From contig JAKDMR010000137.1 of the NCBI GenBank assembly GCA_030452275.1, positions 1 to 6,224 on the forward strand: a stretch of DNA of 6,224 nucleotides, in the 5' to 3' direction. Source of the DNA: Candidatus Nitrosocosmicus sp. GTDB taxonomy: Archaea; Thermoproteota; Nitrososphaeria; Nitrososphaerales; Nitrososphaeraceae. This document shows, piece after piece, positions 1 through 5,510 of this stretch (positions are counted from its first letter, which is position 1; every line of letters begins with the position of its first letter). The notes beneath the pieces were generated by a model, which was not told where the DNA came from, searched no databases, and saw only the letters and a list, made by a program, of their open reading frames with translations. The position numbers and the translations under genes were made by a program.

Positions 1-524
1 AAGAGCAAAAGCAAGACTTTGCCGTAGTATCTTTAGACGAATCATTTTTCTTTTATGATTCTCTGGTTAGAAGGGTCTGGATTGATGCCAAGAAAAGACC
101 TGTTGTAAGGATCGTAGGTTCACATGAACAGTCTTGTTTATTTGGAGCTATAAGTATGGATGGCAAACAGCTATTCAGACAGTACAATAAATTCAACACC
201 GAAACTTTCCTTGACTTTCTAAAAACCATCCACTCAAAGTTTCCAAAATGCTATCTTTTCATGGACAAGGCTTCACCTCACTATGAATCAAGGAAGGTAA
301 AGAATTACCTTGAAGAGAATAAGGATACTCTTGTCCCTGTCTACGTTCCTACAGCTTCCCCTGAGTTTATGATGTTAGAAGAGGTATGGAATATAGCCAA
401 ACAGGATTTGCTTGTGTTAAAACACTACTTATCGTTTGAAGATTTTAAAGAAAAGGTATCTCTGTACTTTAGAACCAAAAGATTTGGTCTTAACATGAGA
501 AACTATTTGCTAAGGGTTGTTTAA
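1..524 (+). mobile_element. IS630-family insertion sequence, right-hand part
   Basis: This is the 3' part of an IS630/Tc1-mariner-type insertion sequence, identified from its transposase. The left end and the N-terminal DNA-binding region lie outside the window. The right boundary could not be placed: the matching left terminal repeat is missing, so the bases after 524 cannot be tested for an inverted repeat. A short palindrome, aacatatgtt, lies at 526-535 just after the stop codon, but I cannot show that it is the IS end. The listed end is therefore only the end of the transposase gene. Confidence 0.8.
3..524 (+). CDS. IS630-family DDE transposase, C-terminal part (5' truncated by window edge)
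   Basis: This is the catalytic RNase H-like domain of an IS630-type transposase, which cuts and rejoins the ends of its element, normally at TA targets. The frame is open from position 3, so the ATG at 156 is internal and not the start. The three acidic catalytic residues are visible: D in VVSLDES (36-38), D in LFMDKASPH (264-266) and E in SPEFMMLEEVW (378-380). The last matches the IS630 pattern SPxxNPIExxW, with NP replaced by MM. The C-terminus ends RTKRFGLNMRNYLLRVV then TAA, which looks like a natural end. The visible part has no internal stop or frameshift, so the copy may be intact. I cannot tell whether the N-terminal helix-turn-helix is present. Confidence 0.9.
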   Translation, partial: EQKQDFAVVSLDESFFFYDSLVRRVWIDAKKRPVVRIVGSHEQSCLFGAISMDGKQLFRQYNKFNTETFLDFLKTIHSKFPKCYLFMDKASPHYESRKVKNYLEENKDTLVPVYVPTASPEFMMLEEVWNIAKQDLLVLKHYLSFEDFKEKVSLYFRTKRFGLNMRNYLLRVV

Positions 525-669
525 AAACATATGTTAAATGGTATAATCTAAGATAAATAGACAGACTCAGGCGACAAGGCAGTTATCATCTAATTCATCT
601 TTCGGAAAATTAAACACAGAGCGATTTAAGAAATAACAATATATCGCCCTATATACTACGTCAAGTAAT

Positions 670-1269
670 TCATTCAATTCTCAAATGATAGTTTATGCCA
701 ATTTGAGTTATACCTAGTGAACACGATGAATTAGTAGATAATTGTAAATAATCAGAACAAGTATGAAAAAATACCCAATAACCGTCAGACAAACATCGTT
801 TTTGACCCTCGTTTAAATCAAAAATGTTATTAGAAGGAAGATCTATGTTAAAAAATTCGGATCTAACTCTATTTTTTACTAAATCTTTAAATCTAAAACC
901 ATTAATACTTAAGTCAAGTAGATCGATTACATCCATCTTGATCTTGGCTGTATGTAACAGGTCGTCATCACTTTTCCCGTCCACATCCTGTATAGAGATC
1001 CAATTGATTATTGGCATAAAAAAAAATCGTTTATCTTTTAGAGTGTACTTGCGTGTAAGGATCCCTCCTGTACCTTCTATTGTTTGACATAAAAAAATTA
1101 CAACACTATTCTCTTGAGAGATTGTCATAAATTCTCCTGTTTGGTCGCTCGCTGGATTATAAGGTTTTGGAATACCTGCTAGCCATTGCCACCATTTAAC
1201 TGTCCAATCTGAGAATGGTATTCTAAAAGGCTTGGAATTTATTGGAAACACATGTAAACATTCTCCCAT
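670..1269 (-). CDS. WW-W family protein, cytosolic form (function unknown)
   Basis: A 199-residue protein without a signal peptide or membrane segment, so probably cytosolic. I recognise the family but know of no function for it. Visible marks are the tryptophan cluster DWTVKWWQWLAG (21-32), NPASDQTG (38-45), IFLCQT (58-63), DKRFFFMPIIN (79-89), an acidic-helical DDDLLHTAK stretch (101-109), LSINGF (120-125), LPSNNIFDL (144-152), SDGYWVFF (161-168) and the end NYHLRIE. The same order of blocks occurs in the exported protein at 2771-3475, so the two are paralogues; both end in Y-x-LRIE. It has five cysteines, at 4, 61, 159, 171 and 183. The ATG at 1269 is supported by a TATA-like box centred 25 bases upstream. 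It lies 114 bp downstream of the membrane-protein gene on the same strand and appears to have its own promoter. Confidence 0.85.
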   Translation of the reverse strand: MGECLHVFPINSKPFRIPFSDWTVKWWQWLAGIPKPYNPASDQTGEFMTISQENSVVIFLCQTIEGTGGILTRKYTLKDKRFFFMPIINWISIQDVDGKSDDDLLHTAKIKMDVIDLLDLSINGFRFKDLVKNRVRSEFFNIDLPSNNIFDLNEGQKRCLSDGYWVFFHTCSDYLQLSTNSSCSLGITQIGINYHLRIE

Positions 1270-1290
1270 GTATATTCATACCATTCTTGA

Positions 1291-1299
1291 GATAAAAGC
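1291..1299 (-). promoter_or_regulatory. TATA-like box for the 670-1269 gene
   Basis: The minus strand reads GCTTTTATC, centred about 25 bases before the ATG at 1269. With no Shine-Dalgarno-like sequence between, this fits a leaderless archaeal transcript starting at or very near the ATG. The box itself is a modest match to the TATA consensus. Confidence 0.45.
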
Positions 1300-1383
1300 A
1301 TTATTTTATGATGAATGGAATGTTAGAATATCAATAATAAATCACATAACGACCATCTTTTTCTCTACAAGGGCCATCAGTAC

Positions 1384-2742
1384 CTATTTTTTCAATTCGT
1401 TAAGAACATCTAAGACGTATTGTTTGAGTTCAGATTCATCGACTGAATGAATGCCTGTATTTTTTTTATCCACCTTATCGACCTTTTTTAAGACGTCCTG
1501 TTCTATCCGAGATAGTATATCCGCAGAACTAATCTCATCTAGGAACCGAATATCAGATTCTTTTGTGATTTTTTTTATCGTGTTCCTTAATTCATTATTT
1601 TCTGAGATAGACCTGACAGAGAAGGTTATGCCAATTAGGTAAAAATAAGTTCCTAGGAAGAGAAATGCTACAGATACCAATCCGAATGGAGGGTATGGAA
1701 ACATTGATACCATTGCAGCCTGATTTGTTGTAAACAGAATAAATAAACCTAAACTAGTGAGGATCAGATAATCATGCAAGTGAAACTGTTTCGGAATTCT
1801 TTTTGATAAAATAATAAAAATTATTCCAAAGAGCAAGCCTCCAATAGGCTTTGTAATAGTAAGGCCAAGAAAGTACAAATTTCTTTCAAAAAACGACAAT
1901 GTTAATATATAATTTCGTAAGAATGAATTATACTCCAGTAAATATTGGAATACAAAGAATAGCATAGGCAGTAAAAGAATCAGGATGAAATGTACCCTTC
2001 CTTTCGTCAAAAAGTGAAAGAGCGACTTAAATGTTGTATACCATAGTAAGGCAAAAGAAATTACGGTGGTCACAAGTTGAGCATTGAACAAGAATTCTAG
2101 AAAAGAACCAGCAGGAATGTAAATATAGTTCTGGCCAACTGCAGTAGGATTTATCGGATTCCAATTAAAAGATACTAATTCAAAAAACAAGAAGGAAATT
2201 ACAAAATTTGTTAACAGGGCGACTGTTGAAATCGCGTAAAGTATCAAATTATTATTTAATCGGTTCATGTTATACCAATGAATGAATTTTTTTACGACGA
2301 ATCCAAGTAACAGAATGGAGAATAAGTAGGAAAGACCTATCGTAATTGAAGCTAAGATAGTATGATATTGAGAAAATAAAAGGATTTCAAATATGATTGA
2401 TCCCACGATACCAGATAATGTAATCTGGACAACGATTACGAGTCGCCTAATCCAATTGTAAACACGATCCGGAGTCTTGAACAGATCGTTCTTAGATAAA
2501 GCGAAAATCATCAGAAATTGCAGCAAAAGATATGTTACCACAATGGCTAAATATAGATCTATTGCTCCAATAATGTCAAAACTTAACAATAAGAAATTAG
2601 AGTTACGGATTAAAACAAGATCGAGAATACAGATAGAAACTAAAGTGTAGATTATGAGAAGGAAAGAAGTCTTATTTAATAATAATTTTGATAATTTCCC
2701 AATCATGATCTCAACTACGGTTCTGAATATATAGCGAAACAT
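1384..2742 (-). CDS. Multipass membrane protein with cytosolic C-terminal tail (function unknown)
   Basis: A 452-residue integral membrane protein. By eye there are about ten hydrophobic segments, near residues 25-45, 60-83, 102-123, 128-150, 166-190, 212-236, 248-270, 296-314, 324-343 and 352-376. Residues 377-452 form a polar, charged tail rich in E, K and D (SENNELRNTIKK, SRIEQDVLKKVDKVDKK) that could be helical or coiled coil and is probably cytosolic. A PYPPFG turn precedes the last helix. I see no transporter, kinase or protease motif, so no function is assigned, though I recall similar proteins in Nitrososphaerales. Two starts are possible: ATG 2742, 28 bases from the divergent ATG at 2771, or ATG 2706 (residue 13), which has the stronger TATA box (minus strand GCTATATATTC). 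Both give the same topology. The gene ends TAG, with the WW-W gene 114 bp further on. Confidence 0.88.
   Translation of the reverse strand: MFRYIFRTVVEIMIGKLSKLLLNKTSFLLIIYTLVSICILDLVLIRNSNFLLLSFDIIGAIDLYLAIVVTYLLLQFLMIFALSKNDLFKTPDRVYNWIRRLVIVVQITLSGIVGSIIFEILLFSQYHTILASITIGLSYLFSILLLGFVVKKFIHWYNMNRLNNNLILYAISTVALLTNFVISFLFFELVSFNWNPINPTAVGQNYIYIPAGSFLEFLFNAQLVTTVISFALLWYTTFKSLFHFLTKGRVHFILILLLPMLFFVFQYLLEYNSFLRNYILTLSFFERNLYFLGLTITKPIGGLLFGIIFIILSKRIPKQFHLHDYLILTSLGLFILFTTNQAAMVSMFPYPPFGLVSVAFLFLGTYFYLIGITFSVRSISENNELRNTIKKITKESDIRFLDEISSADILSRIEQDVLKKVDKVDKKNTGIHSVDESELKQYVLDVLNELKK
2726..2733 (-). promoter_or_regulatory. Strong TATA box, minus strand, for the membrane-protein gene
   Basis: The minus strand reads GCTATATATTC here, the best TATA match at this junction. 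Its centre is 23-24 bases before the ATG at 2706 but lies inside the reading frame that starts at ATG 2742. If this box is used, translation starts at 2706 on a leaderless mRNA and the protein has 440 residues. A weaker box, ATTAATTT on the minus strand at 2765-2772, would serve the 2742 start. Confidence 0.5.
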
Positions 2743-2748
2743 TTAAAA
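2742..2748 (+). promoter_or_regulatory. TATA-like box for the 2771-3475 gene
   Basis: The plus strand reads TTTAAAA, centred 26 bases before the ATG at 2771, with no ribosome binding site between, which fits leaderless initiation. Its first base overlaps the ATG at 2742 of the divergent gene. It lies only about 15 bases from the minus-strand box at 2726-2733, so the two promoters probably compete for TBP/TFB. Confidence 0.5.
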
Positions 2749-2770
2749 CTATTGATACAATAGGAAATTA

Positions 2771-3475
2771 ATGCAGTCTAGTCCTATTAGATTGATAATA
2801 ATAGTAATCTCACTTTACACTTTTGCGAATTATTCAATTTCTAATGACTCAGTTGCGTTTGCATCAACAGATATCGAGTTCACAAACGTTTGTATAGATA
2901 TTACACAATGTGAAAAGTTAGCAGTTGATTGGTGGAAGTGGGCATATGGCTCTACAAATGAAAACAATCCAATATTAGATACGAAAGGTGTAAATTGTGC
3001 AAGCGGGCAAACAGGATCAACATGGTTTTTGGCTGGATTTTTTGAAACAAATTATCAAATTGTTAGAGATTGTACCATACCATCAGATAAGATCATTTTC
3101 TTTCCTATCATAAACTCAGAATGCAACTATCTAGATTTTCCTTCTCTTGAGACTGATCAAGAATTAATTGAATGTGCTAAACAAGCCCAGGACAAGGCAA
3201 CTAATTTGGTGGCGACTTTAAATGGTACGGAATTACCACACGTGAGAGTGGTAACAGATATCTTTAACTTCACTATCCCAACTGATAGCCCAATATTCTT
3301 AAATACCAATCCAGGCACATATGAATCCGCGGGCAACGGAGCATTTGTTGGAATTGAAGGATTAAAACAAGGTAATTATAAACTAAAGTTTTCTGGTACG
3401 AGTTTACCACTCCCTGGGTCAGCAGATATAAACCCGTTTTCACAAGATATTACATATAACTTGCGTATAGAATGA
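2771..3475 (+). CDS. Exported WW-W family protein (function unknown)
   Basis: A 234-residue protein with a typical Sec signal peptide: R7, a hydrophobic core at about 8-23, and an AFA motif suggesting cleavage after residue 31. The mature part carries DWWKWAYG (53-60), NCASGQTGSTWFLAG (75-89), IPSDKIIFFPIIN (103-115), DQELIECAK (129-137), TLNGTEL (149-155), GNYKLKFSGTS (201-211) and the end TYNLRIE. These blocks occur in the same order in the 670-1269 protein, so the two are paralogues, one exported and one cytosolic. Six cysteines in the mature part (41, 47, 76, 101, 118, 135) could form up to three disulfides. The C-terminal half looks beta-rich. No catalytic motif or C-terminal anchor is visible, so it is probably released or held by a partner. 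It is divergently transcribed from the membrane-protein gene. Confidence 0.88.
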   Translation: MQSSPIRLIIIVISLYTFANYSISNDSVAFASTDIEFTNVCIDITQCEKLAVDWWKWAYGSTNENNPILDTKGVNCASGQTGSTWFLAGFFETNYQIVRDCTIPSDKIIFFPIINSECNYLDFPSLETDQELIECAKQAQDKATNLVATLNGTELPHVRVVTDIFNFTIPTDSPIFLNTNPGTYESAGNGAFVGIEGLKQGNYKLKFSGTSLPLPGSADINPFSQDITYNLRIE

Positions 3476-3525
3476 TAATACAACTATTTCAATCTAATAA
3501 AATTCCTATGTTACTCTTAAATTAT

Positions 3526-3540
3526 AAATTAAATTAAATT
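3526..3540. repeat. Short tandem AT repeat between convergent genes
   Basis: Three tandem copies of aaatt lie in the 82-bp gap between the convergent stop codons at 3475 and 3558. On the minus strand this gives short T runs. It could contribute to termination on either side, but I see no hairpin and no long T tract, so no terminator is called. Confidence 0.5.
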
Positions 3541-3557
3541 ATATGATGACTAAAAGT

Positions 3558-4232
3558 TTACAGAACCTCAATCTGATATTTTACTTCAAGTTCGAATTTC
3601 TTTGGTGAGGCATTGTACAACTGCGAAGTATTTTCAATTTCCAATTGATAATGCCCTTTTGAAGGAGGTTCAATGATACAAAATAATGACGAGTAAGCTC
3701 CCTTAATGTTTTTTCCATCCACGGATTCCCTCCAAACACCTGGCTCAAGTGAATAATCGTTTGCAGGTAAATCCTTTCGATCAAAACCTCCTTCTGGATC
3801 TCCTGATTCATTGGTAAGTTTCCAAGAATCTGATCCATTAGTTAATGTAACCGAAGTATGCGACCCATTGATAATATCAGATGCATCACGGTTCATTGTA
3901 TCCTCATCTATTTTATCATTTTCCAAGTTATTGATAAAACTACTAGCGCCAAGTACAAATAATTTGTCCCCCACTTGGACGTCATTAATGTTTCTAACGA
4001 TGCCTTTCATAACACACCCTTTATCACAGAGAAACAAATCGTCATCCCATATTCCAGGCAACAACAATATATTCTCCTTATTAGATTTATAATCATCCCT
4101 ATTATCTGATTTCGCTAATTTTGTAAGGAAATCCGTCTTGAGCATTTTCACCAGCAAAGACTCATTGAGCTCTTCAGCATTCTTATCGTAAATATCAACG
4201 CCTTTGTGATATCTCTTAACATCTAGTCTCAT
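3558..4232 (-). CDS. Hypothetical protein, probable divergent WW-W-family relative
   Basis: A 224-residue soluble protein with no signal peptide and no membrane segment. I do not recognise it by itself. Compared by eye with its two neighbours it follows the same block order: LFLCDKGC (66-73), R80, VGDKLFVLGASS (87-98) where they have DK-FF-PIIN, an acidic DEDTMNRDASDI stretch (109-120), TLTNGS (129-134) where they have L-NG, LPANDYSLEPG (155-165), DGKNIKGAYSS (172-182), GHYQLEIENTS (193-203) and the end VKYQIEVL. The WW-W cluster is absent and residues 1-60 are different and charged. The first 30 codons upstream are also open in this frame apart from one TAA at 4251-4253. The ATG at 4232 has GGTG five bases before it, a possible ribosome binding site. 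Homology to the neighbours is inferred, not proven. Confidence 0.75.
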   Translation of the reverse strand: MRLDVKRYHKGVDIYDKNAEELNESLLVKMLKTDFLTKLAKSDNRDDYKSNKENILLLPGIWDDDLFLCDKGCVMKGIVRNINDVQVGDKLFVLGASSFINNLENDKIDEDTMNRDASDIINGSHTSVTLTNGSDSWKLTNESGDPEGGFDRKDLPANDYSLEPGVWRESVDGKNIKGAYSSLFCIIEPPSKGHYQLEIENTSQLYNASPKKFELEVKYQIEVL

Positions 4233-4250
4233 GGATGCACCAATTCCCTC

Positions 4251-4340
4251 TTAATTATGCCTATTTTGTTTTGCTTCATCGTTACTAATTGTCAGTTTTC
4301 CCGTTAATATATCAAAAATTTCTTTGAGCTTATTATTCAT
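4251..4340 (-). CDS. 29-residue small ORF, first cistron or detached N-terminus of the 3558-4232 gene
   Basis: ATG 4340 to TAA 4251 encodes a 29-residue charged, amphipathic peptide beginning MNNKLKEIFDILTGK and ending EAKQNRHN. A clear TATA box, minus strand CTTAAATAAG at 4361-4370, is centred 25.5 bases before the ATG, so this is the best leaderless start in the neighbourhood. The ORF is exactly in frame with the gene at 3558-4232, separated by TAA and six sense codons (EGIGAS). Either it is a genuine small first cistron with the larger gene translated from its own ribosome binding site, or it is the original N-terminus cut off by a nonsense mutation. The family of the peptide is unknown to me. 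Confidence 0.5.
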   Translation of the reverse strand: MNNKLKEIFDILTGKLTISNDEAKQNRHN

Positions 4341-4360
4341 AGCCTTCAGTGTGTAAAAGA

Positions 4361-4370
4361 CTTATTTAAG
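4361..4370 (-). promoter_or_regulatory. TATA box upstream of the 29-residue small ORF
   Basis: The minus strand reads CTTAAATAAG, a good archaeal TATA match centred 25.5 bases before the ATG at 4340. No comparable box stands at the expected distance from ATG 4232. The nearest, ATAATTAA at 4251-4258, is centred 22-23 bases away and overlaps the small ORF's stop codon. The transcript for both is therefore likely to begin here. Confidence 0.55.
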
Positions 4371-4399
4371 GTTTTAATAAAGCCCAATATTCTGCAAAA

Positions 4400-4591
4400 T
4401 CATAAATTTAAATAATTGCCTTCACTTTGCATGAAATAATCCGACATGTTTCGTAATTCACTTTTCTCTTCATTGTTTAAAGTCCTTAGCCAAAAAACTC
4501 TATATTTATTATCAAATTCTATGTTCTGTGTAAACGAAAGGATCGTCATGCGGTGAATTTCAGAATTAGGAAAAAAGTCCGAAATAATCAA
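4400..4591 (-). CDS. Possible small ORF overlapping the phosphoribosyltransferase stop
   Basis: A 63-codon ORF that begins at a TTG overlapping the TGA of the upstream phosphoribosyltransferase gene (TTGA), which would allow translational coupling. The peptide is mixed hydrophilic, with a charged stretch LNNEEKSELRNMSDYF near the C-terminus, and no motif I recognise. TTG is a rare start and no ribosome binding site is visible. An internal ATG at 4549 would give 49 residues. It does not look like a frameshifted tail of the upstream enzyme, whose family normally ends where the upstream gene ends. It could be a real small gene, a remnant or chance. Confidence 0.35.
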   Translation of the reverse strand: MIISDFFPNSEIHRMTILSFTQNIEFDNKYRVFWLRTLNNEEKSELRNMSDYFMQSEGNYLNL

Positions 4592-5364
4592 GTATCGACG
4601 GTATGTCCATCCATTATTTGTTTAACCAGTGTGTCATCGACATGTTCAAAGGATTCGTAATAGCTGCCAATAGATTTGTTTTGAGAAAAAGATGCCTTCT
4701 TAAGCATTTCCATATGGGAAACCGATATCTCCTTATTTCTAGCGATTGATTCTGCTACTTCTAGAGATGCAACAGGAGTAGCAAAAATCAAACAACGCGG
4801 TCTTTGAGCTGCGATCCAAGTCAATGATACAAAGGCTGTGGCACCGCTAAATGTACCATCATCTACTAAGATGACTATTTTATTAGTAATTGATTTTGAT
4901 TTATATTCAGAATATTTTTTTGATTTTTCAAATGCTTTATTAAGTAAATCAATTTTATGGAGCCCATTTAAACTCAAATTGTTTCCTTTCTTTAAGATAA
5001 CATAGTAGGTATTTCCTATTTCATCTCTAATCAAATTCACAAGATTGGTTGGGTATTTAACATAAAGAATTGCTCCAATAGTATGCTCAATTTCATCCCT
5101 ACTCAATATCCGTATTGGAGCAATAATGTCTAGGTCGCATTTTAATATTCTTGCGACTTCATTTGCGACTACTAGACCTCCATTCGCAATTCCTATTACT
5201 AAAAGTGAATCCTTTGTTAACGGATTCTTGTTACAAGAAATTTCATCACTTAATAATACTTCGAGGTTTCGCCCAAGTATTTGTCCAGCGGAGGCTCGAT
5301 TCTTGAACAAAATACGATAAGATTTTATATCAAACCAATGGATTAATCCTTCATAAATATTCAC
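4588..5364 (-). CDS. PRPP-motif phosphoribosyltransferase, COG1926-like
   Basis: A soluble type I phosphoribosyltransferase-fold protein, 258 residues from the GTG at 5364. From that start the visible marks are FKNRASAGQILG (20-31), which matches the F-dR-dAG-L opening of the family; the loop VIGIANGGLVVANEVAR (56-72), where relatives usually have PRGG; the PRPP-binding motif VILVDDGTFSGAT (164-176), with S for the usual T; RPRCLIFATPVAS (188-200); and SIGSYYESFEHVDD (231-244), typical of the family's C-terminus. The family's substrate is not well established, so none is assigned. The reading frame extends to a TTG at 5379, but the TATA-like box centred at 5389.5 lies 25.5 bases before GTG 5364 and only 10 bases before the TTG, so GTG is preferred. 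A TTG at 5310, just before FKNRASAG, is a third option. Confidence 0.85.
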   Translation of the reverse strand: MNIYEGLIHWFDIKSYRILFKNRASAGQILGRNLEVLLSDEISCNKNPLTKDSLLVIGIANGGLVVANEVARILKCDLDIIAPIRILSRDEIEHTIGAILYVKYPTNLVNLIRDEIGNTYYVILKKGNNLSLNGLHKIDLLNKAFEKSKKYSEYKSKSITNKIVILVDDGTFSGATAFVSLTWIAAQRPRCLIFATPVASLEVAESIARNKEISVSHMEMLKKASFSQNKSIGSYYESFEHVDDTLVKQIMDGHTVDT

Positions 5365-5380
5365 AATAAGAATCTTCAAA

Positions 5381-5398
5381 AAATGCTTATAAGCATTT
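5381..5398. promoter_or_regulatory. 18-bp perfect palindrome containing the phosphoribosyltransferase TATA box
   Basis: The sequence aaatgcttataagcattt is its own reverse complement over 18 bp. Its core CTTATAAG (5386-5393) is a TATA-like box centred 25.5 bases before the GTG at 5364. A perfect palindrome on top of the TATA box suggests a dimeric repressor operator that would block TBP. A symmetric TATA alone explains only the inner 8 bp. No regulator gene is identifiable in the window. Confidence 0.5.
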
Positions 5399-5427
5399 AA
5401 GATCTTTTGCTTAATACAACAAAACAG

Positions 5428-5435
5428 CTATATAT
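5428..5435 (+). promoter_or_regulatory. Orphan TATA-like box pointing into the right-hand IS element
   Basis: The plus strand reads GCTATATATTTC, nearly the same as the box at 2726-2735 on the other strand. By the window's 25-base spacing, transcription would start near 5457, three bases before the IS terminal repeat. No gene follows at that distance. It may have driven a gene that the insertion displaced, or may transcribe into the IS. Confidence 0.3.
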
Positions 5436-5459
5436 TTCTGTCTATGTCAAACGATGCTC

Positions 5460-5470
5460 TGTTAACTTAA
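5460..5470 (+). repeat. Left terminal inverted repeat of the IS6/IS240-like element
   Basis: TGTTAACTTAA, perfectly complementary to 6111-6121. The match stops abruptly on both sides, so 11 bp is the full visible repeat. It contains the palindrome GTTAAC. Confidence 0.7.
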
Positions 5471-5481
5471 AGAAAATTCTA

Positions 5482-5489
5482 TAGATAAA
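5482..5489 (+). promoter_or_regulatory. TATA-like box for the IS6/IS240-like transposase
   Basis: The sequence agataaat, inside the left end of the element, is centred 25.5 bases before the ATG at 5511, the same spacing as at the cellular genes. It fits a leaderless transposase transcript driven from within the element. Confidence 0.4.
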
Positions 5490-5510
5490 TATGTCCTATC
5501 TCTTTTCGTT

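Noticed and set aside
156..158. ATG as the start of the IS630 transposase
   Set aside because: The frame is open upstream to the window edge and contains the first catalytic aspartate at 36-38, so this ATG is internal.
620..651. Possible hairpin gagcgat...atcgccc downstream of the cytosolic WW-W gene
   Set aside because: The stem has a mismatch and a loop of about 17 bases, and no T tract follows in the direction of transcription, so it does not support a terminator.
824..1087. Plus-strand open frame opposite the cytosolic WW-W gene
   Set aside because: It lies antisense inside a gene with a recognisable conserved protein, and its own translation is low-complexity serine/leucine with no motif. 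The same applies to plus-strand frames at 1232-1450, 1451-1642, 3811-4092 and 5126-5320.
3581..3838. Alternative minus-strand frame inside the 3558-4232 gene
   Set aside because: The main frame shows the family-like blocks and is far longer; the alternative translation has no recognisable feature.
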